Source: Oxalicibacterium solurbis (GTDB lineage: Bacteria > Pseudomonadota > Gammaproteobacteria > Burkholderiales > Burkholderiaceae_D). From it: a DNA stretch of 64,000 bases. Below, in pieces: positions 18,960 to 29,502 of this stretch; the stretch's first letter is position 1; the number at the start of each line of letters is the position of its first letter. Where the stretch lies: contig NZ_BMDP01000004.1 of the NCBI RefSeq assembly GCF_014635845.1, forward strand, positions 124,001 to 188,000. Direction: 5' to 3'. The notes beneath the pieces are model-generated. The model worked only from the letters and a program-made list of their open reading frames with translations, had not been told where the DNA came from and ran no database searches. The translations under genes were made by a program, and so were the position numbers.

Positions 18960-21224
18960 ATGACCTGGCTGTTTGCATCATTTTTCCCCCGGCGATTGGC
19001 GATGTCGTTGACGGTTGCGGCAGTCGCCCTGCCTGCGGTCGCGCAGACCACCGCGGAGCGCAAGGTATCGGACGACGAAGCGCCGACCAATGTCAGCGCC
19101 GAGCAGATGACGGGCCGGCCGGACCGCGAAGTCGTGCTGGAACGCGACGTCGAAATCACGCGCGGCGAGACGACGGTCAATTCCGACCATGCCACCTACT
19201 GGATCGAAGAGGATGAAGTCGAGGCGAGCGGCAATGTCCGCATGACGCGTTTCGGCGATCGCTATACTGGCGACAAGATGCGCCTGAAGATGGATACGGG
19301 GGAAGGGTACGTCGAGAATCCCACGTATCACATGAAGGCAAACAATGCGCACGGCACGGCCGACCGCCTTGATTTCGAATCGCAGGAGCGGGCCCACGTT
19401 TCCAGCGCGACCTACAGCACCTGCGAAGGCCCGGATCCGGACTGGTACCTGAAATCCAGCACGATGACTTTCGACAAGGGACTGGATACCGGTACGGCGA
19501 GCGGGGCCGTCATCTACTTCAAGGATGTGCCTATCATCGGCACGCCGTACATTTCCTTCCCATTGTCCGACGCGCGCAAGTCGGGGTTCCTGCCGCCCAG
19601 TATCGGCACATCGAGTCGCGGCGGCCTGGAAATCATGACGCCGTATTACTTCAATATCGCTCCCAATCGCGATTTCACGTTGTCGCCGCGTTACATTGCA
19701 CGCCGCGGCCTGATGATCGGCGGTGAGGCGCGTTACCTGGACTACGATTATTCGGGCGAGACCAAATTCGAATACCTGGGCGACGATCGCGAGACGCATA
19801 CCAATCGCTACTCGATTTCGTCGCAGCATCGTCAGCGATTGACGCCGCAGGCATCGTTCGCCTGGAATTTGAACGGTGCTTCGGATGATAACTATCCGAG
19901 CGATTTCTCGCAAAACCTGGCGACCAGTACTGAACGCCTGCTGTTGCGGGACTTGAACTTCACTTACAAGGGCAGTTTCTGGGCCGCTACTGCGCGCGCG
20001 TCGAACTATCAGGTGCTGCAGGATCCGGATGCGCCGATTACTCGTCCTTACGACCGTTTGCCGCAACTGACCTGGCGCGGCCAGCAATATGACGTCGGCG
20101 GCTTCGACTGGTCCACGACAGTGCAGGCGACCAGCTTCTGGCATCCCGATTATGTGCGTGGCGACCGTTTCGTCGTGAATCCGTCGATTTCCTATCCGAT
20201 TGTGCGGCCCAGTTATTTCATCACGCCGAAAGTGTCGCTGACCGCCACCAGTTATAACCTGCAGAATACGGAAGCGCAGTTCAACAATGGATTGACTTAC
20301 GATTCCAGTCCCGGCTATGCACTGCCGACCTTCTCTCTGGACAGCGGTCTGATTTTCGAGCGTGATACGAGCCTGTTCGGCAGCAACATGACGCAGACGC
20401 TGGAGCCGCGACTGTTCTATGTGAAGACGCCATACCGCGACCAGAGCCGTACGCCGATCTTTGATACCGGCGAAGCAGATTTGAGCTTCGCGCAGATATT
20501 CAGCGAAAACCGTTTCGTCGGCTACGATCGCATCAGTGATGCGGATCAATTGACGGCAGCGCTGGTGACGCGTTATCTCGAACCGAACGGCGCGGAACGC
20601 ATGCGGCTGGCAATAGGCCAGCGCTTCTATTTCGAAGATCAGCGCGTGACGCTGCCGAATCAGGTCCCGAACAACGATACCAAATCCGATCTGCTGGCTT
20701 CCGCCGCAATCCGGTTTTCCGAAAAGTTGAGTACCGAAGCAACGATCCAGTACAGTGCGACGCAGAAGGACGTGACGCGCGCCAATTACACGGTGAGTTG
20801 GCGGCCGGAGCCGAAGAAGGTGCTGAATCTCAGCTATCGTATCGACGTGCCGAACGAACTGCGGCAGATCGATGTCTCAGGACAGTGGCCGATCGCCGAT
20901 CGCTGGTATGGCGTGGCGCGCGTCAATTATTCGCTGGACAACAACTATGCGGAGCGCAACGCGGTACCGTTGAATGTACCGCCCGCCAATGGTCTGTCCG
21001 AAGGGCTGCTGGGCCTCGAATACAAGGCCGACTGCTGGATTTTCCGCATCGTTGCGCAACGTATTCCGACATCGACCGGCGAATCCAATTCCAGCCTCTT
21101 CTTCCAGCTGGAACTGAGCGGCCTGGCCAAACTGGGTTCCGACCCGTTGTCGGCGCTGCGCACCAGCATTCCAGGCTATCAGCCTATCAGCAACCAATCC
21201 AATACCAACCATTCCGGTATGTAA
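18960..21224 (+). CDS. lptD: LPS-assembly outer-membrane protein LptD
   Basis: 754 residues: a signal peptide ending PAVAQ, an N-terminal OstA/LptA-like beta-jellyroll (about 35-150) and a large C-terminal beta barrel rich in alternating aromatic strands. LptD with lipoprotein LptE inserts lipopolysaccharide into the outer leaflet. Only two cysteines are seen in the mature protein (in STCEG and KADCW), fewer than the four of E. coli LptD. ATG 18960 is chosen because it begins the signal peptide and lies after the TATAAT at 18893; the GTG at 18882 would lie before the transcript start. surA follows 4 bp later, so the barrel chaperone is co-transcribed with its client. Confidence 0.95.
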   Translation: MTWLFASFFPRRLAMSLTVAAVALPAVAQTTAERKVSDDEAPTNVSAEQMTGRPDREVVLERDVEITRGETTVNSDHATYWIEEDEVEASGNVRMTRFGDRYTGDKMRLKMDTGEGYVENPTYHMKANNAHGTADRLDFESQERAHVSSATYSTCEGPDPDWYLKSSTMTFDKGLDTGTASGAVIYFKDVPIIGTPYISFPLSDARKSGFLPPSIGTSSRGGLEIMTPYYFNIAPNRDFTLSPRYIARRGLMIGGEARYLDYDYSGETKFEYLGDDRETHTNRYSISSQHRQRLTPQASFAWNLNGASDDNYPSDFSQNLATSTERLLLRDLNFTYKGSFWAATARASNYQVLQDPDAPITRPYDRLPQLTWRGQQYDVGGFDWSTTVQATSFWHPDYVRGDRFVVNPSISYPIVRPSYFITPKVSLTATSYNLQNTEAQFNNGLTYDSSPGYALPTFSLDSGLIFERDTSLFGSNMTQTLEPRLFYVKTPYRDQSRTPIFDTGEADLSFAQIFSENRFVGYDRISDADQLTAALVTRYLEPNGAERMRLAIGQRFYFEDQRVTLPNQVPNNDTKSDLLASAAIRFSEKLSTEATIQYSATQKDVTRANYTVSWRPEPKKVLNLSYRIDVPNELRQIDVSGQWPIADRWYGVARVNYSLDNNYAERNAVPLNVPPANGLSEGLLGLEYKADCWIFRIVAQRIPTSTGESNSSLFFQLELSGLAKLGSDPLSALRTSIPGYQPISNQSNTNHSGM

Positions 21225-21228
21225 AACC

Positions 21229-22629
21229 ATGCGTACTTTCGATCCGATGACCCGTATTCAGAATTACCTGTCGTGCAGTTGCCAGTTGCTGGCGGCGGCG
21301 ATACTGGCGTGCTGCCTGCCGCTGCTGGCCCATGCACAGGATGCCGGCAAGCCGGCCGCACGGCAGCAGCCAAGACTGTCGGATTCGATCCTGGTCGTCG
21401 TCAACAGCGATGTCATCACGCGGCAGGAATTTTTGCGGCGCCTGAAAGTGATCGAGGACAGGTTGAAGAGCCAGGGCGGACAGATGCCGCCGCCGGAACA
21501 ATTGCATCGGCAACTGCTGGAGCGGATGATCCTCGAGCGTGCGCAACTGCAGCGGGCGAAGGAGCGCGGCATCAAGATCGACGACGCGATGCTGGATCGT
21601 GCCGTGGCGCGCATCGCCGACCAGAACAGGATGACGATGACGGAATTTCGTCAGCGCCTGGAACAGGACGGCATGCAGTACTCGGCCTTTCGCGAAGACA
21701 TTCGCAACGAAATGATGATGCAGCGCCTGCGCGAGGTCGAAGTCGACAACAAGATCCAGGTATCGGATGCAGAAATTGATGCCTATCTGGCAGCGCACAG
21801 TGCCACCACGTCGGCACCGCAGGAACTGGACATCGCGCAAATCCTGATTCGCGTGCCGGAGAACGCGACCATAGAACAACAGGCAGCCAGCAAGAAGCGC
21901 GTCGATGAAGTGCTCGCGCAACTGAATGCCGGCACCGACTTCAGCAATCTGGCGGCAGCCTATTCGGATGCGCCAGATGGCGCGACCGGCGGCGATCTGG
22001 GATGGCGTTCGGAAGACCGCCTGCCGCAATTGTTCGTCGATGCGGTGAAGAATGTGCAGCAAGGACAGGTCGCACCGGTCGTCAAGAGCGGCAACGGCTT
22101 CCACATTCTGAAACTGGTCGGCCGCCGTACGGCAAGCGTGTTGCGCGGCGGCCAGGACGATCCTGCCGCGGCACCAGTCAGCGTGCAGCAGACGCATGCC
22201 GCGCATATCCTGATCAAGGTCAACCAGGTGGTTTCCGCATCCGACGCGCAGCGCAAGCTGCTGGATATCAAGCAGCGCATCGAGAATCATGCGGCCACCT
22301 TCGAGGAAATGGCGCGCCTGTATTCCAATGATGCTTCCGCTGCAAAGGGCGGTGATCTCGGCTGGATTTATCCGGGCGACACCGTGCCGGAATTCGAGCG
22401 CGCGATGGATGCCTTACCGATCGGCCAGCTTAGCGATCCGATCGAATCGCCGTTCGGTTATCACCTGATCCTGGTCAAGGAGCGCAAGATCGATGACGTG
22501 TCGCAGGAGCGCAAGCGCGCTGCCGCACGCCAGGCTATCCGTGCGCAAAAGCTGGAAGGTGCCGTGCAGGACTGGCTGCGCCAGGTGCGCGATGAAGCCT
22601 ATGTCGAGTATCGTCTGAACGATCAGTAA
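21229..22629 (+). CDS. surA: Periplasmic chaperone / peptidyl-prolyl isomerase SurA
   Basis: 466 residues with an N-terminal signal peptide, a SurA N-domain (about 48-170), and two parvulin (PpiC) domains at about 180-290 and 320-420, each with the [16 protein letters not shown]-type and GWIYPGD/GWRSEDR-type motifs. SurA escorts outer-membrane proteins, including LptD, across the periplasm. It begins 4 bp after lptD and is followed by pdxA and rsmA, the same lptD-surA-pdxA-rsmA order as in E. coli. A second ATG at 21247 is an alternative start. Confidence 0.95.
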   Translation: MRTFDPMTRIQNYLSCSCQLLAAAILACCLPLLAHAQDAGKPAARQQPRLSDSILVVVNSDVITRQEFLRRLKVIEDRLKSQGGQMPPPEQLHRQLLERMILERAQLQRAKERGIKIDDAMLDRAVARIADQNRMTMTEFRQRLEQDGMQYSAFREDIRNEMMMQRLREVEVDNKIQVSDAEIDAYLAAHSATTSAPQELDIAQILIRVPENATIEQQAASKKRVDEVLAQLNAGTDFSNLAAAYSDAPDGATGGDLGWRSEDRLPQLFVDAVKNVQQGQVAPVVKSGNGFHILKLVGRRTASVLRGGQDDPAAAPVSVQQTHAAHILIKVNQVVSASDAQRKLLDIKQRIENHAATFEEMARLYSNDASAAKGGDLGWIYPGDTVPEFERAMDALPIGQLSDPIESPFGYHLILVKERKIDDVSQERKRAAARQAIRAQKLEGAVQDWLRQVRDEAYVEYRLNDQ

Positions 22630-22678
22630 TCAGGCTGCGGTCGGACAGGCGACGTACAGTGTCGAAACGGGAGGTGTC

Positions 22679-23710
22679 ATGAGCAAGCGACCGACGATTG
22701 CCATCACCTGCGGTGAGCCGGCCGGTATCGGGCCGGAAATCTCGATTCGCGCAGCATGGGAATTGCGATGCGATATCCGCAGCGTGCTGATCGGCGATGC
22801 AGCCTTCCTCTCGATACTGGCCGCCGAAATCAGTCCGGCGATCCAGTTGTCCGCGATATCGCTGCAAGCCGTGGAGAACGGTGGCCTGCCTGATTTTCCG
22901 CGAGACCGTATCGTCGTCATTGATTGTCCGTTGCATGCACCTGTCGTTGCCGGTCGTCTGGATGCCAGAAACGGCCGTGCCGTATTGCAGACGCTGGACG
23001 TGGCAATCGCAGGCGCGCTGCAGCACCGCTTCGATGCCATCGTTACCGCGCCGCTGCAGAAGAGCACGATCAACGATGCCGGCGTGCCTTTCACCGGCCA
23101 TACGGAATATCTGGCGGAAAAGACGGCAACGCCGCAGGTCGTGATGATGCTGGCGACGAATGCGACACCGCAGCCTTTGCGCGTCGCGCTGGCGACCACG
23201 CATCTGGCACTGAAGGATGTCGCCGCAGCGATTACCACCGATGGCCTCGTCGAGATTTTTTCCATCGTGCATGCCGACTTGCAGAAGAAGTTCGGCATTG
23301 CCAATCCGCGCATCCTGGTCACCGGGCTGAATCCGCATGCAGGCGAGGGCGGCTATCTGGGACGTGAGGAAATCGACATCATCCAGCCGGCCTTGCAAAA
23401 GGCGCAGGACAAGGGAATCGATGCATGCGGCCCCTATCCGGCCGATACGTTGTTTCAGCAGCGCCACTTGAAGGATGCCGATTGCGTGCTGGCGATGTAT
23501 CACGACCAAGGGTTGCCGGTGCTGAAGTACGCCAGCTTCGGCCTGGGCGTCAATATCACGCTGGGCTTGCCGATCATTCGTACCTCGGTCGACCATGGCA
23601 CGGCGCTCGATCTGGCAGCTGCCGGCTTGGGGCAGGCCGATCATGGCAGCATGCTGGAAGCCATGCGCGTCGCGGCGGCTATGGCTGCGGCTTCCTGTGC
23701 CTCGGCATAG
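22679..23710 (+). CDS. pdxA: 4-hydroxythreonine-4-phosphate dehydrogenase
   Basis: 343-residue NAD-dependent enzyme of pyridoxal-5'-phosphate synthesis. Visible hallmarks are the N-terminal [11 protein letters not shown], the [10 protein letters not shown] segment, the [11 protein letters not shown] loop and the [11 protein letters not shown] metal/substrate motif. The ATG follows GGGAGG with good spacing. The C-terminus ends in an alanine-rich tail. It lies between surA and rsmA in the conserved operon. Confidence 0.95.
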   Translation: MSKRPTIAITCGEPAGIGPEISIRAAWELRCDIRSVLIGDAAFLSILAAEISPAIQLSAISLQAVENGGLPDFPRDRIVVIDCPLHAPVVAGRLDARNGRAVLQTLDVAIAGALQHRFDAIVTAPLQKSTINDAGVPFTGHTEYLAEKTATPQVVMMLATNATPQPLRVALATTHLALKDVAAAITTDGLVEIFSIVHADLQKKFGIANPRILVTGLNPHAGEGGYLGREEIDIIQPALQKAQDKGIDACGPYPADTLFQQRHLKDADCVLAMYHDQGLPVLKYASFGLGVNITLGLPIIRTSVDHGTALDLAAAGLGQADHGSMLEAMRVAAAMAAASCASA

Positions 23711-23737
23711 TCATCACTCGCATTCATTCTTGTTTTC

Positions 23738-24505
23738 ATGAAACATATTCCCCGCAAGCGTTTTGGCCAGAACTTCCTGACCGACGATGCCGTCCTGCAT
23801 GACATCATTCGCACCATCGATCCGCAATCGGACGATACGATGGTCGAGATCGGCCCCGGCTTGGCAGCGATGACGCGTCTATTGGTCAATGAAGTCGCGC
23901 AATTGCATGTGGTGGAACTGGATCGCGATCTTGTCGCGCGGCTGCAGAAAACCTTCGATCCGAAGAAGCTGATCGTGCATTCGGCCGATGCGCTGCAATT
24001 CGACTTTGCATCGATTCCGGTGCCGGCAGAGCGCAAGCTGCGCGTAGTCGGCAATTTGCCGTACAACATTTCCAGCCCGCTGCTGTTCCATCTGACACAG
24101 ATCGCGCCGCAAGTGCAGGATCAGCATTTCATGCTGCAGAAGGAAGTGGTCGAGCGCATGGTGGCAGAACCGGGCAGCAAGACATACGGCCGCCTGTCGG
24201 TGATGCTGCAGTGGCGTTATCACATGGAATTGATGTTCGTGGTGCCGCCGACGGCTTTCGATCCGCCGCCGCAGGTCGATTCCGCCATCGTGCGCATGAT
24301 TCCGCTGGCGCAGCCGTTGCCTTGCGATGCGCAGAAGCTGGAGCGCGTCGTGCAGCAGGCCTTCTCGCAGCGGCGCAAGGTAATCCGCAACTGCCTGTCC
24401 GGCATGTTCGACGAGAACGCGCTGATCGACGCCGGCATCGATCCGCAACTGCGCCCGGAAGCGATTGCACTCGAGCATTACGTGGCGCTGGCGAATCGCC
24501 TCTGA
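23738..24505 (+). CDS. rsmA: 16S rRNA (A1518/A1519) dimethyltransferase RsmA
   Basis: 255-residue KsgA/RsmA methyltransferase. The N-terminal RKRFGQNFL, the S-adenosylmethionine motif VEIGPGLAAMTRLL and the catalytic NLPYNIS motif are all present. It dimethylates two adenines near the 3' end of 16S rRNA during small-subunit maturation. It is the last gene of the lptD-surA-pdxA-rsmA run. Confidence 0.96.
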   Translation: MKHIPRKRFGQNFLTDDAVLHDIIRTIDPQSDDTMVEIGPGLAAMTRLLVNEVAQLHVVELDRDLVARLQKTFDPKKLIVHSADALQFDFASIPVPAERKLRVVGNLPYNISSPLLFHLTQIAPQVQDQHFMLQKEVVERMVAEPGSKTYGRLSVMLQWRYHMELMFVVPPTAFDPPPQVDSAIVRMIPLAQPLPCDAQKLERVVQQAFSQRRKVIRNCLSGMFDENALIDAGIDPQLRPEAIALEHYVALANRL

Positions 24506-24574
24506 CGGCCGCTCCGGCAGCAAATGCCGGAACGGCATAAAATTCGAGTCTTCGGATTTTTAACGGGGACTCCC

Positions 24575-24982
24575 ATGCGTCTACTTCACACCATGCTGCG
24601 CGTCGGCAATCTGGATCGTTCGATCGACTTCTACACCAAGGTGCTCGGCATGAAGCTGCTGCGCAAGACCGAAAATCCGGAATACAAGTACACGCTGGCC
24701 TTCGTCGGCTACGGCAACAATCCGGATCACGCGGAAATCGAACTGACGTACAACTGGGGCGTCGACAACTACGAAATGGGGTCGGCCTACGGTCACATGG
24801 CGATCGGCGTGCCGGATGCCTACAAGGCATGCGAAGAGGTTAGAAAGGCCGGCGGCAAGGTTACGCGCGAAGCCGGGCCGGTCAAGGGCGGCACGACTGT
24901 CATTGCTTTCGTCGAAGACCCGGACGGTTACAAGGTCGAATTCATCGAGCGCAAGGACGAAAAGAATTTCGTCAGCCTGTAA
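24575..24982 (+). CDS. gloA: Lactoylglutathione lyase (glyoxalase I)
   Basis: 135-residue VOC-fold metalloenzyme that turns the methylglyoxal-glutathione hemithioacetal into S-lactoylglutathione. Two beta-alpha-beta-beta-beta repeats are visible. Metal ligands are His in LLHTMLRV, Glu in EIELTYNW, His in YGHMAIGV and Glu in KVEFIE, as in the nickel-type bacterial enzymes. The ATG at 24575 starts the conserved [10 protein letters not shown]; the upstream in-frame extension has no family match. Confidence 0.95.
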   Translation: MRLLHTMLRVGNLDRSIDFYTKVLGMKLLRKTENPEYKYTLAFVGYGNNPDHAEIELTYNWGVDNYEMGSAYGHMAIGVPDAYKACEEVRKAGGKVTREAGPVKGGTTVIAFVEDPDGYKVEFIERKDEKNFVSL

Positions 24983-25023
24983 GCAGAAAGCTGCGACAGA
25001 TAAAGAGATACAGGTCGACAAGA

Positions 25024-25049
25024 AAAAACGCGCCGAAGGGCGCGTTTTT
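25024..25049. terminator. Bidirectional terminator between gloA and the metallopeptidase gene
   Basis: A-run, CGCGCC-GAAG-GGCGCG, T-run; an 11-bp stem between convergent genes. Confidence 0.92.
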
Positions 25050-25069
25050 CATTGGCATGGCGGAATGCG

Positions 25070-25981
25070 TCAAAAGATCGGCAGTGTCTCCGGCGCGTGA
25101 TCGCGCAGCGCTTTCTTCGCTGCCTCGAATTCCGGAAAGATCGATTGCACGGTTGCCCAGAAGCGCGGGCTGTGGTTCATCTCGCGCAGATGCGCCAGTT
25201 CGTGCGCAATCACGTAGTCGATCAGCGGCAGCGCGAAATGCACGAGACGCCAGTTCAGGCGGATGCGGCCGTCTGCCGTGCACGAACCCCATTGCGTGGT
25301 GGCGGAAGACAGCGCGAACGATTGGTAGGCGACGCCCAGTTTCTCTGCATAGATCGGCAGCCGTTCGCCGAAGATGCGTTTGGCTTCCAGTTGCAACCAG
25401 CCTTGCACGCGGTCTTTCAGTTGCTGCTCGCCGGCATCGGCCGGCAGGCAGATCGTCAATTCCTTCGTTGCTGCATTGAACAGCACGCCGGCCGATTGCG
25501 TCGCGCGAATGCGTAGCGTGATGTCGTCACCCAGATACGGCAGCTTGCCGCCGTCGCGCCATTCCATCTGCGGCTGCAGACGGCGCGCCGAGCGTTCGCG
25601 GCGTTCGTTCAGCTTGGCGAAGATCCAGCGCTTTTTTTCGTGGATCGCATTCTCGATTTCGGTCAGCGTGACCCATTTCGGTGCCGTAATGCGCAAACCG
25701 TCGTCGTCGATCATGAAGCCGATCGACCGGCGCTTGGAGCGGACGAGCGCGTAATCCAGCGCGTGTTCGCCGATCTGCATGCGGCGCTTGCCGTGCGGTA
25801 CGGGGCGCGGCGGTTCCGTTATGGAAAGCGGTGCCGCAGGCGTCGGTCGGAACAGGCCTTCCGGCTCCTGCACCGGCGCCGGCTGATCGATACGCGGCTG
25901 TGCGGAAACGTCGGGCGAAAAGAAATCGAGCTGTAGCGACAGCTGTTTCGGATCGGGCGAAGTGTGGCGCAGCAGCTTCAA
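25070..25981 (-). CDS. YgjP-like (DUF45) zinc metal-dependent hydrolase
   Basis: 303 residues. The C-terminal half carries a gluzincin-type metal motif, HELAHLREMNHSPRFW, the hallmark of the YgjP/WLM (DUF45) family. The E. coli homologue YgjP has been described as a UTP pyrophosphatase; peptidase activity is often annotated but not shown. The first 80 residues are a proline-rich, poorly conserved extension (LRHTSPDPKQLSLQLDFF..., then PxP-rich text). It is the last gene of a long minus-strand run that begins near miaB. Confidence 0.85.
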   Translation of the reverse strand: MKLLRHTSPDPKQLSLQLDFFSPDVSAQPRIDQPAPVQEPEGLFRPTPAAPLSITEPPRPVPHGKRRMQIGEHALDYALVRSKRRSIGFMIDDDGLRITAPKWVTLTEIENAIHEKKRWIFAKLNERRERSARRLQPQMEWRDGGKLPYLGDDITLRIRATQSAGVLFNAATKELTICLPADAGEQQLKDRVQGWLQLEAKRIFGERLPIYAEKLGVAYQSFALSSATTQWGSCTADGRIRLNWRLVHFALPLIDYVIAHELAHLREMNHSPRFWATVQSIFPEFEAAKKALRDHAPETLPIF

Positions 25982-26006
25982 GGATGAATGGACCGTATCA
26001 GCAGGT

Positions 26007-26750
26007 TTATTGTTCGGCAGGATAGGCGTGCGGAGAAATCACGCGCATTTCGGATTCTATCCAATTTTCGACCTGCTGCATGAGTTCGGCGGCATTGCGT
26101 CCTTCCGGCGAGATCGGCTTGCCGATCGATACAGTGATCAGTCCGGGCCGCTTGATGAAGGCGTTGCGCGGCCAGCATTCGCCGGCGTTCAATGCGATCG
26201 GCACCACAGGCGTGTTCGTTTCCACCGCCAGACGCGTGCCGCCCATCTTGTATTTACCCTGTTTGCCGACCGGGATGCGCGTGCCTTCCGGGAACATGAT
26301 GATCCACTGACCATCCTGCAGACGTTGTGCGCCTTCGCGTGCGACCTGCGCGAATGCATCCTTGCCGTTCTTGCGATCGATCGGGATCATGCGTAGCAGT
26401 GCCAGCGCCCAGCCGAACAACGGAATGTAGATCAGCGAACGCTTCAATACGAAAATCAGCGGGCGCGGCATCTTCCACAGCAGGAAGATCGTTTCCCATG
26501 CCGATTGATGCTTGGATAGCAGGATGACAGGACTGTCCGGCAGATTTTCCCAACCCTTGATCTGGTAACGGATGCCGCACAACACCCTGGCCAGTTCGAT
26601 GATGAACAGATTCCAGCGCGACGTCACGTAATAACGTGTGCGATAGGGGAACGGGGCGAAGACAAAGCAGACGAGCGCCCAGATCGGCGTCACGATCAGC
26701 ATGATCAGTGCGAACAGCAGCGAACGTAAAAACAGCAGGGTGTTGGACAT
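26007..26750 (-). CDS. plsC: 1-acyl-sn-glycerol-3-phosphate acyltransferase
   Basis: 247-residue membrane-associated acyltransferase making phosphatidic acid. The N-terminus has one or two membrane helices. Motif I reads SKHQSAWET: the catalytic His is present, but the usual HX4D Asp is Glu. Motif III is FPEGTRIP with its GTR. Motif II/IV regions (DRKNGKDA, PVVPIALNAGE) are also visible. The Glu variant appears to be a sub-family feature rather than a defect. It follows gmhB in a phospholipid/LPS context. Confidence 0.92.
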   Translation of the reverse strand: MSNTLLFLRSLLFALIMLIVTPIWALVCFVFAPFPYRTRYYVTSRWNLFIIELARVLCGIRYQIKGWENLPDSPVILLSKHQSAWETIFLLWKMPRPLIFVLKRSLIYIPLFGWALALLRMIPIDRKNGKDAFAQVAREGAQRLQDGQWIIMFPEGTRIPVGKQGKYKMGGTRLAVETNTPVVPIALNAGECWPRNAFIKRPGLITVSIGKPISPEGRNAAELMQQVENWIESEMRVISPHAYPAEQ

Positions 26751-26797
26751 CGGGTCTCCACAGGCAAAGCGCCGGTTGGCGTTCGCGGATTATTTTT

Positions 26798-27367
26798 TCA
26801 GACGGCCGGCTTCAGCAGATGGTCGACGACGGCGGCGAGATTCGGATAAGTTGCGGTGCTCGGTGGCAGACCGCCTTTTTCGCTGGTCTGCTCGCCCTTG
26901 CCGGTCAATACCAGATACGGTTTGCAGCCGACGATGTAGCCTGCCTGCAGATCGCGCAACGAATCGCCGACGGTCGGCACGCCTTTCAGGCTGACGTCGA
27001 AGCGTTTGCCGACGGCTTCCAGCATGCCGGCCTTGGGCTTGCGACAATCGCAATTGTCGTCGGCAGCATGCGGGCAGAAGAAGATGGCATCGATATCGGC
27101 GCCGACCGCCTGTGCTGCCGTGTGCATCTTCTGATGGATAGCGTTCAGCGTCATCATGGTGAATTTGCCGCGCGCGACGCCGGACTGGTTCGTACAAACC
27201 ACAACGCGATAGTCGGCCTGATTCAAACGCGCAATCGCTTCCAGCGAACCGGGAATCGGAATCCACTCGTCGGGCGATTTGATGAAATCGTCCGAGTCGT
27301 GATTGATGACGCCGTCGCGGTCGAGGATGATCAGTTTCATCGGACGCTTTTCGGAAGAAGTCTGCAT
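26798..27367 (-). CDS. gmhB: D-glycero-beta-D-manno-heptose-1,7-bisphosphate 7-phosphatase
   Basis: HAD-family phosphatase, 189 residues from the first ATG. The nucleophile motif is LDRDGVINHDSDD. The zinc-binding loop CPHAADDNCDCRKP with three Cys and a His is characteristic of GmhB. The product serves ADP-heptose synthesis for LPS core. ATG 27340, starting MKLIILDRDG, is a shorter alternative start nine codons in and fits many homologues; neither has a clear ribosome site. It follows glyS. Confidence 0.93.
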   Translation of the reverse strand: MQTSSEKRPMKLIILDRDGVINHDSDDFIKSPDEWIPIPGSLEAIARLNQADYRVVVCTNQSGVARGKFTMMTLNAIHQKMHTAAQAVGADIDAIFFCPHAADDNCDCRKPKAGMLEAVGKRFDVSLKGVPTVGDSLRDLQAGYIVGCKPYLVLTGKGEQTSEKGGLPPSTATYPNLAAVVDHLLKPAV

Positions 27368-27393
27368 GACGATCGCGTTTCGTGAGTTGATGA

Positions 27394-29502
27394 TCAGGAA
27401 GCCAGTCGCGAAATATCGGCGACGCGGTTCATCGCCGCATGCAGCGTCGCTAGCAGGCCGAGACGGTTGTTGCGCAGCGCGGTATCGTCAGCGTTGACCA
27501 TCACGCCGTCGAAGAAAGCGTCGACCGGCGTTTTCAGCGCGGCCAGTGCTTGCAGCGAAGCCGTGTAGTCGCCACGGTCGAAGGCGGCGTCGGCTTGTGG
27601 CTTTACCGTTGACAGCGTGTTGTTGAGTGCGGCTTCCGCGTCTTCCTTCAGCAGCGATGTGTCGACCTTCGCGGCGACTTCGCCTTCGACCTTTTTCAGG
27701 ATGTTGGCGACGCGCTTGTTGGCGGCAGCGAGGCTTTCGGCTTCAGGCAATGCAGCGAAGGCGCGCACGGCGGCAAGGCGCTCGGCGACGTCGGCCAGGC
27801 GTTGCGGACGCAAGGCCAGCACGGCATCGATTTCCTGCGCGCTGTAGCCCTGTTCGCGCAAGGTGTTGGCAAGGCGATCGAAAATGAAATTCAGCAATGC
27901 ATCGCGATGTTCGGCCGTGATCTTGCCGAACGGCTGTTCCGCTGCGGCGATCAGTTCATCGATGCCGATCGCGAGCTTGCCTTCGACCAGCATGCGGATC
28001 ACGCCCAGCGCGTGACGGCGCAATGCAAACGGGTCCTTGTCGCCGGTCGGCACCTGGCCGATGCTGAACAGACCGACCAGGGTTTCCAGCTTGTCGGCCA
28101 GCGCGACGACGGTGCCGACCGCATTGCGCGGCAATTCGTCGCCGGCAAAGCGCGGTTTGTAGTGATCCTCGATTGCATCGGCGACATCGGCCGGCAGGCC
28201 GTCGTGCAATGCGTAGTAGCGGCCCATGATGCCCTGCAGTTCCGGGAACTCGCCGACCATGTCGGTCAGCAGATCGGCCTTGGCCAGTTGTGCGGCGCTG
28301 TCGACTTGTTTCGCATCGACGCCGAGCTTGGCGGCAATCGCCTTTGCGATTGCGCGCACGCGTTCGATACGCTCGCCTTGCGTGCCCAGCTTGTTGTGAT
28401 AAACGACCTTGGCCAGGCCTTCGACACGCGATTCCAGTTTTTTCTTGCGATCCTGGTCGAAGAAGAATTTCGCATCGGCCAGACGCGGGCGCACGACGCG
28501 CTCGTTGCCGCCGATGACGGCGCTGGCATCGGCCGGCCTAATGTTGGAAACGATCAGGAACTTGTTCGTCAGCTTGCCGTCTGCATCCAGCAGCGGGAAG
28601 TATTTCTGGTTCGCCTTCATCGTCAGGATCAGGCATTCCTGCGGTACGTCGAGGAATGTTTCCTCGAACTGGCCGATCACGACGTTCGGACGTTCGACCA
28701 GGCCCGTCACTTCATCGAGCAGCGCTTCGTCGTCGATCGGTTTCAGATTGTCGCCGGCATTGGCAGCGGCTTCCTGCAACTGGCGCACGATCTCGGCGCG
28801 GCGCTCGGCAAAGCCGGCGATGACCGCGCCTTCCTTCACCAGCTGTTCGGCGTAGGTATCGGCATGGCGGATGAAGACCGGATCGAGACCGGCTTCGAAG
28901 CGATGGCCGTGCGTCGTGGTGCCGGCTTTCAGGCCGAGTACGGAAACCGGGATGATGTCATTGCCGTACAGCGCGATGAGGCCGTGCGCGGGGCGCACGA
29001 AGTTGACGGTGTCCCAGCCGTCGGCCAGTTGATATGTCATGACCTTCGGAATCGGCAGTTTGACGAGCGTGTCTTCCAGCGCTTTCTGCAAGCCTTCTGC
29101 CAGCGTTGCACCTTGCACCACGCTGTGGAAGAACAGTGCTTCGGCCTTGCCGTCGGATTCGCGTTTCAGGTTGGCGACTGCCGATTCGTCGGCGCCCAGC
29201 GCATTCAATTTCTTCAGCAATGCGGGCGTGGCCTTGCCGTTTGCATCCAGACCGACCGACACCGGCATCAGCTTTTGCGATACCTGTTTGTCATCGGCCT
29301 GATCGGCGACGTTCGTGATGTGCACACCGAGGCGGCGCGGTGAGGCGAACGGCGTCAGCATGCTGTCCTTTTCCAGCAGGCCTTGCGATTGCAGCGTTGC
29401 GTACAGCGTTTGCGCAAATGCATCGCCGATTTTCTTCAATGCCTTTGGCGGCAGTTCCTCGACGAACAGTTCGACGAGGAGATTTCGTGTATCCATGCTC
29501 AT
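27394..29502 (-). CDS. glyS: Glycyl-tRNA synthetase beta subunit
   Basis: 702 residues of the bacterial alpha2beta2-type GlyRS beta chain. It begins [18 protein letters not shown] and contains the HD-like and anticodon-binding C-terminal regions ([16 protein letters not shown]). Another ATG lies two codons in. The first codon overlaps the glyQ stop by four bases, so the subunits are translationally coupled. Confidence 0.96.
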   Translation of the reverse strand: MSMDTRNLLVELFVEELPPKALKKIGDAFAQTLYATLQSQGLLEKDSMLTPFASPRRLGVHITNVADQADDKQVSQKLMPVSVGLDANGKATPALLKKLNALGADESAVANLKRESDGKAEALFFHSVVQGATLAEGLQKALEDTLVKLPIPKVMTYQLADGWDTVNFVRPAHGLIALYGNDIIPVSVLGLKAGTTTHGHRFEAGLDPVFIRHADTYAEQLVKEGAVIAGFAERRAEIVRQLQEAAANAGDNLKPIDDEALLDEVTGLVERPNVVIGQFEETFLDVPQECLILTMKANQKYFPLLDADGKLTNKFLIVSNIRPADASAVIGGNERVVRPRLADAKFFFDQDRKKKLESRVEGLAKVVYHNKLGTQGERIERVRAIAKAIAAKLGVDAKQVDSAAQLAKADLLTDMVGEFPELQGIMGRYYALHDGLPADVADAIEDHYKPRFAGDELPRNAVGTVVALADKLETLVGLFSIGQVPTGDKDPFALRRHALGVIRMLVEGKLAIGIDELIAAAEQPFGKITAEHRDALLNFIFDRLANTLREQGYSAQEIDAVLALRPQRLADVAERLAAVRAFAALPEAESLAAANKRVANILKKVEGEVAAKVDTSLLKEDAEAALNNTLSTVKPQADAAFDRGDYTASLQALAALKTPVDAFFDGVMVNADDTALRNNRLGLLATLHAAMNRVADISRLAS

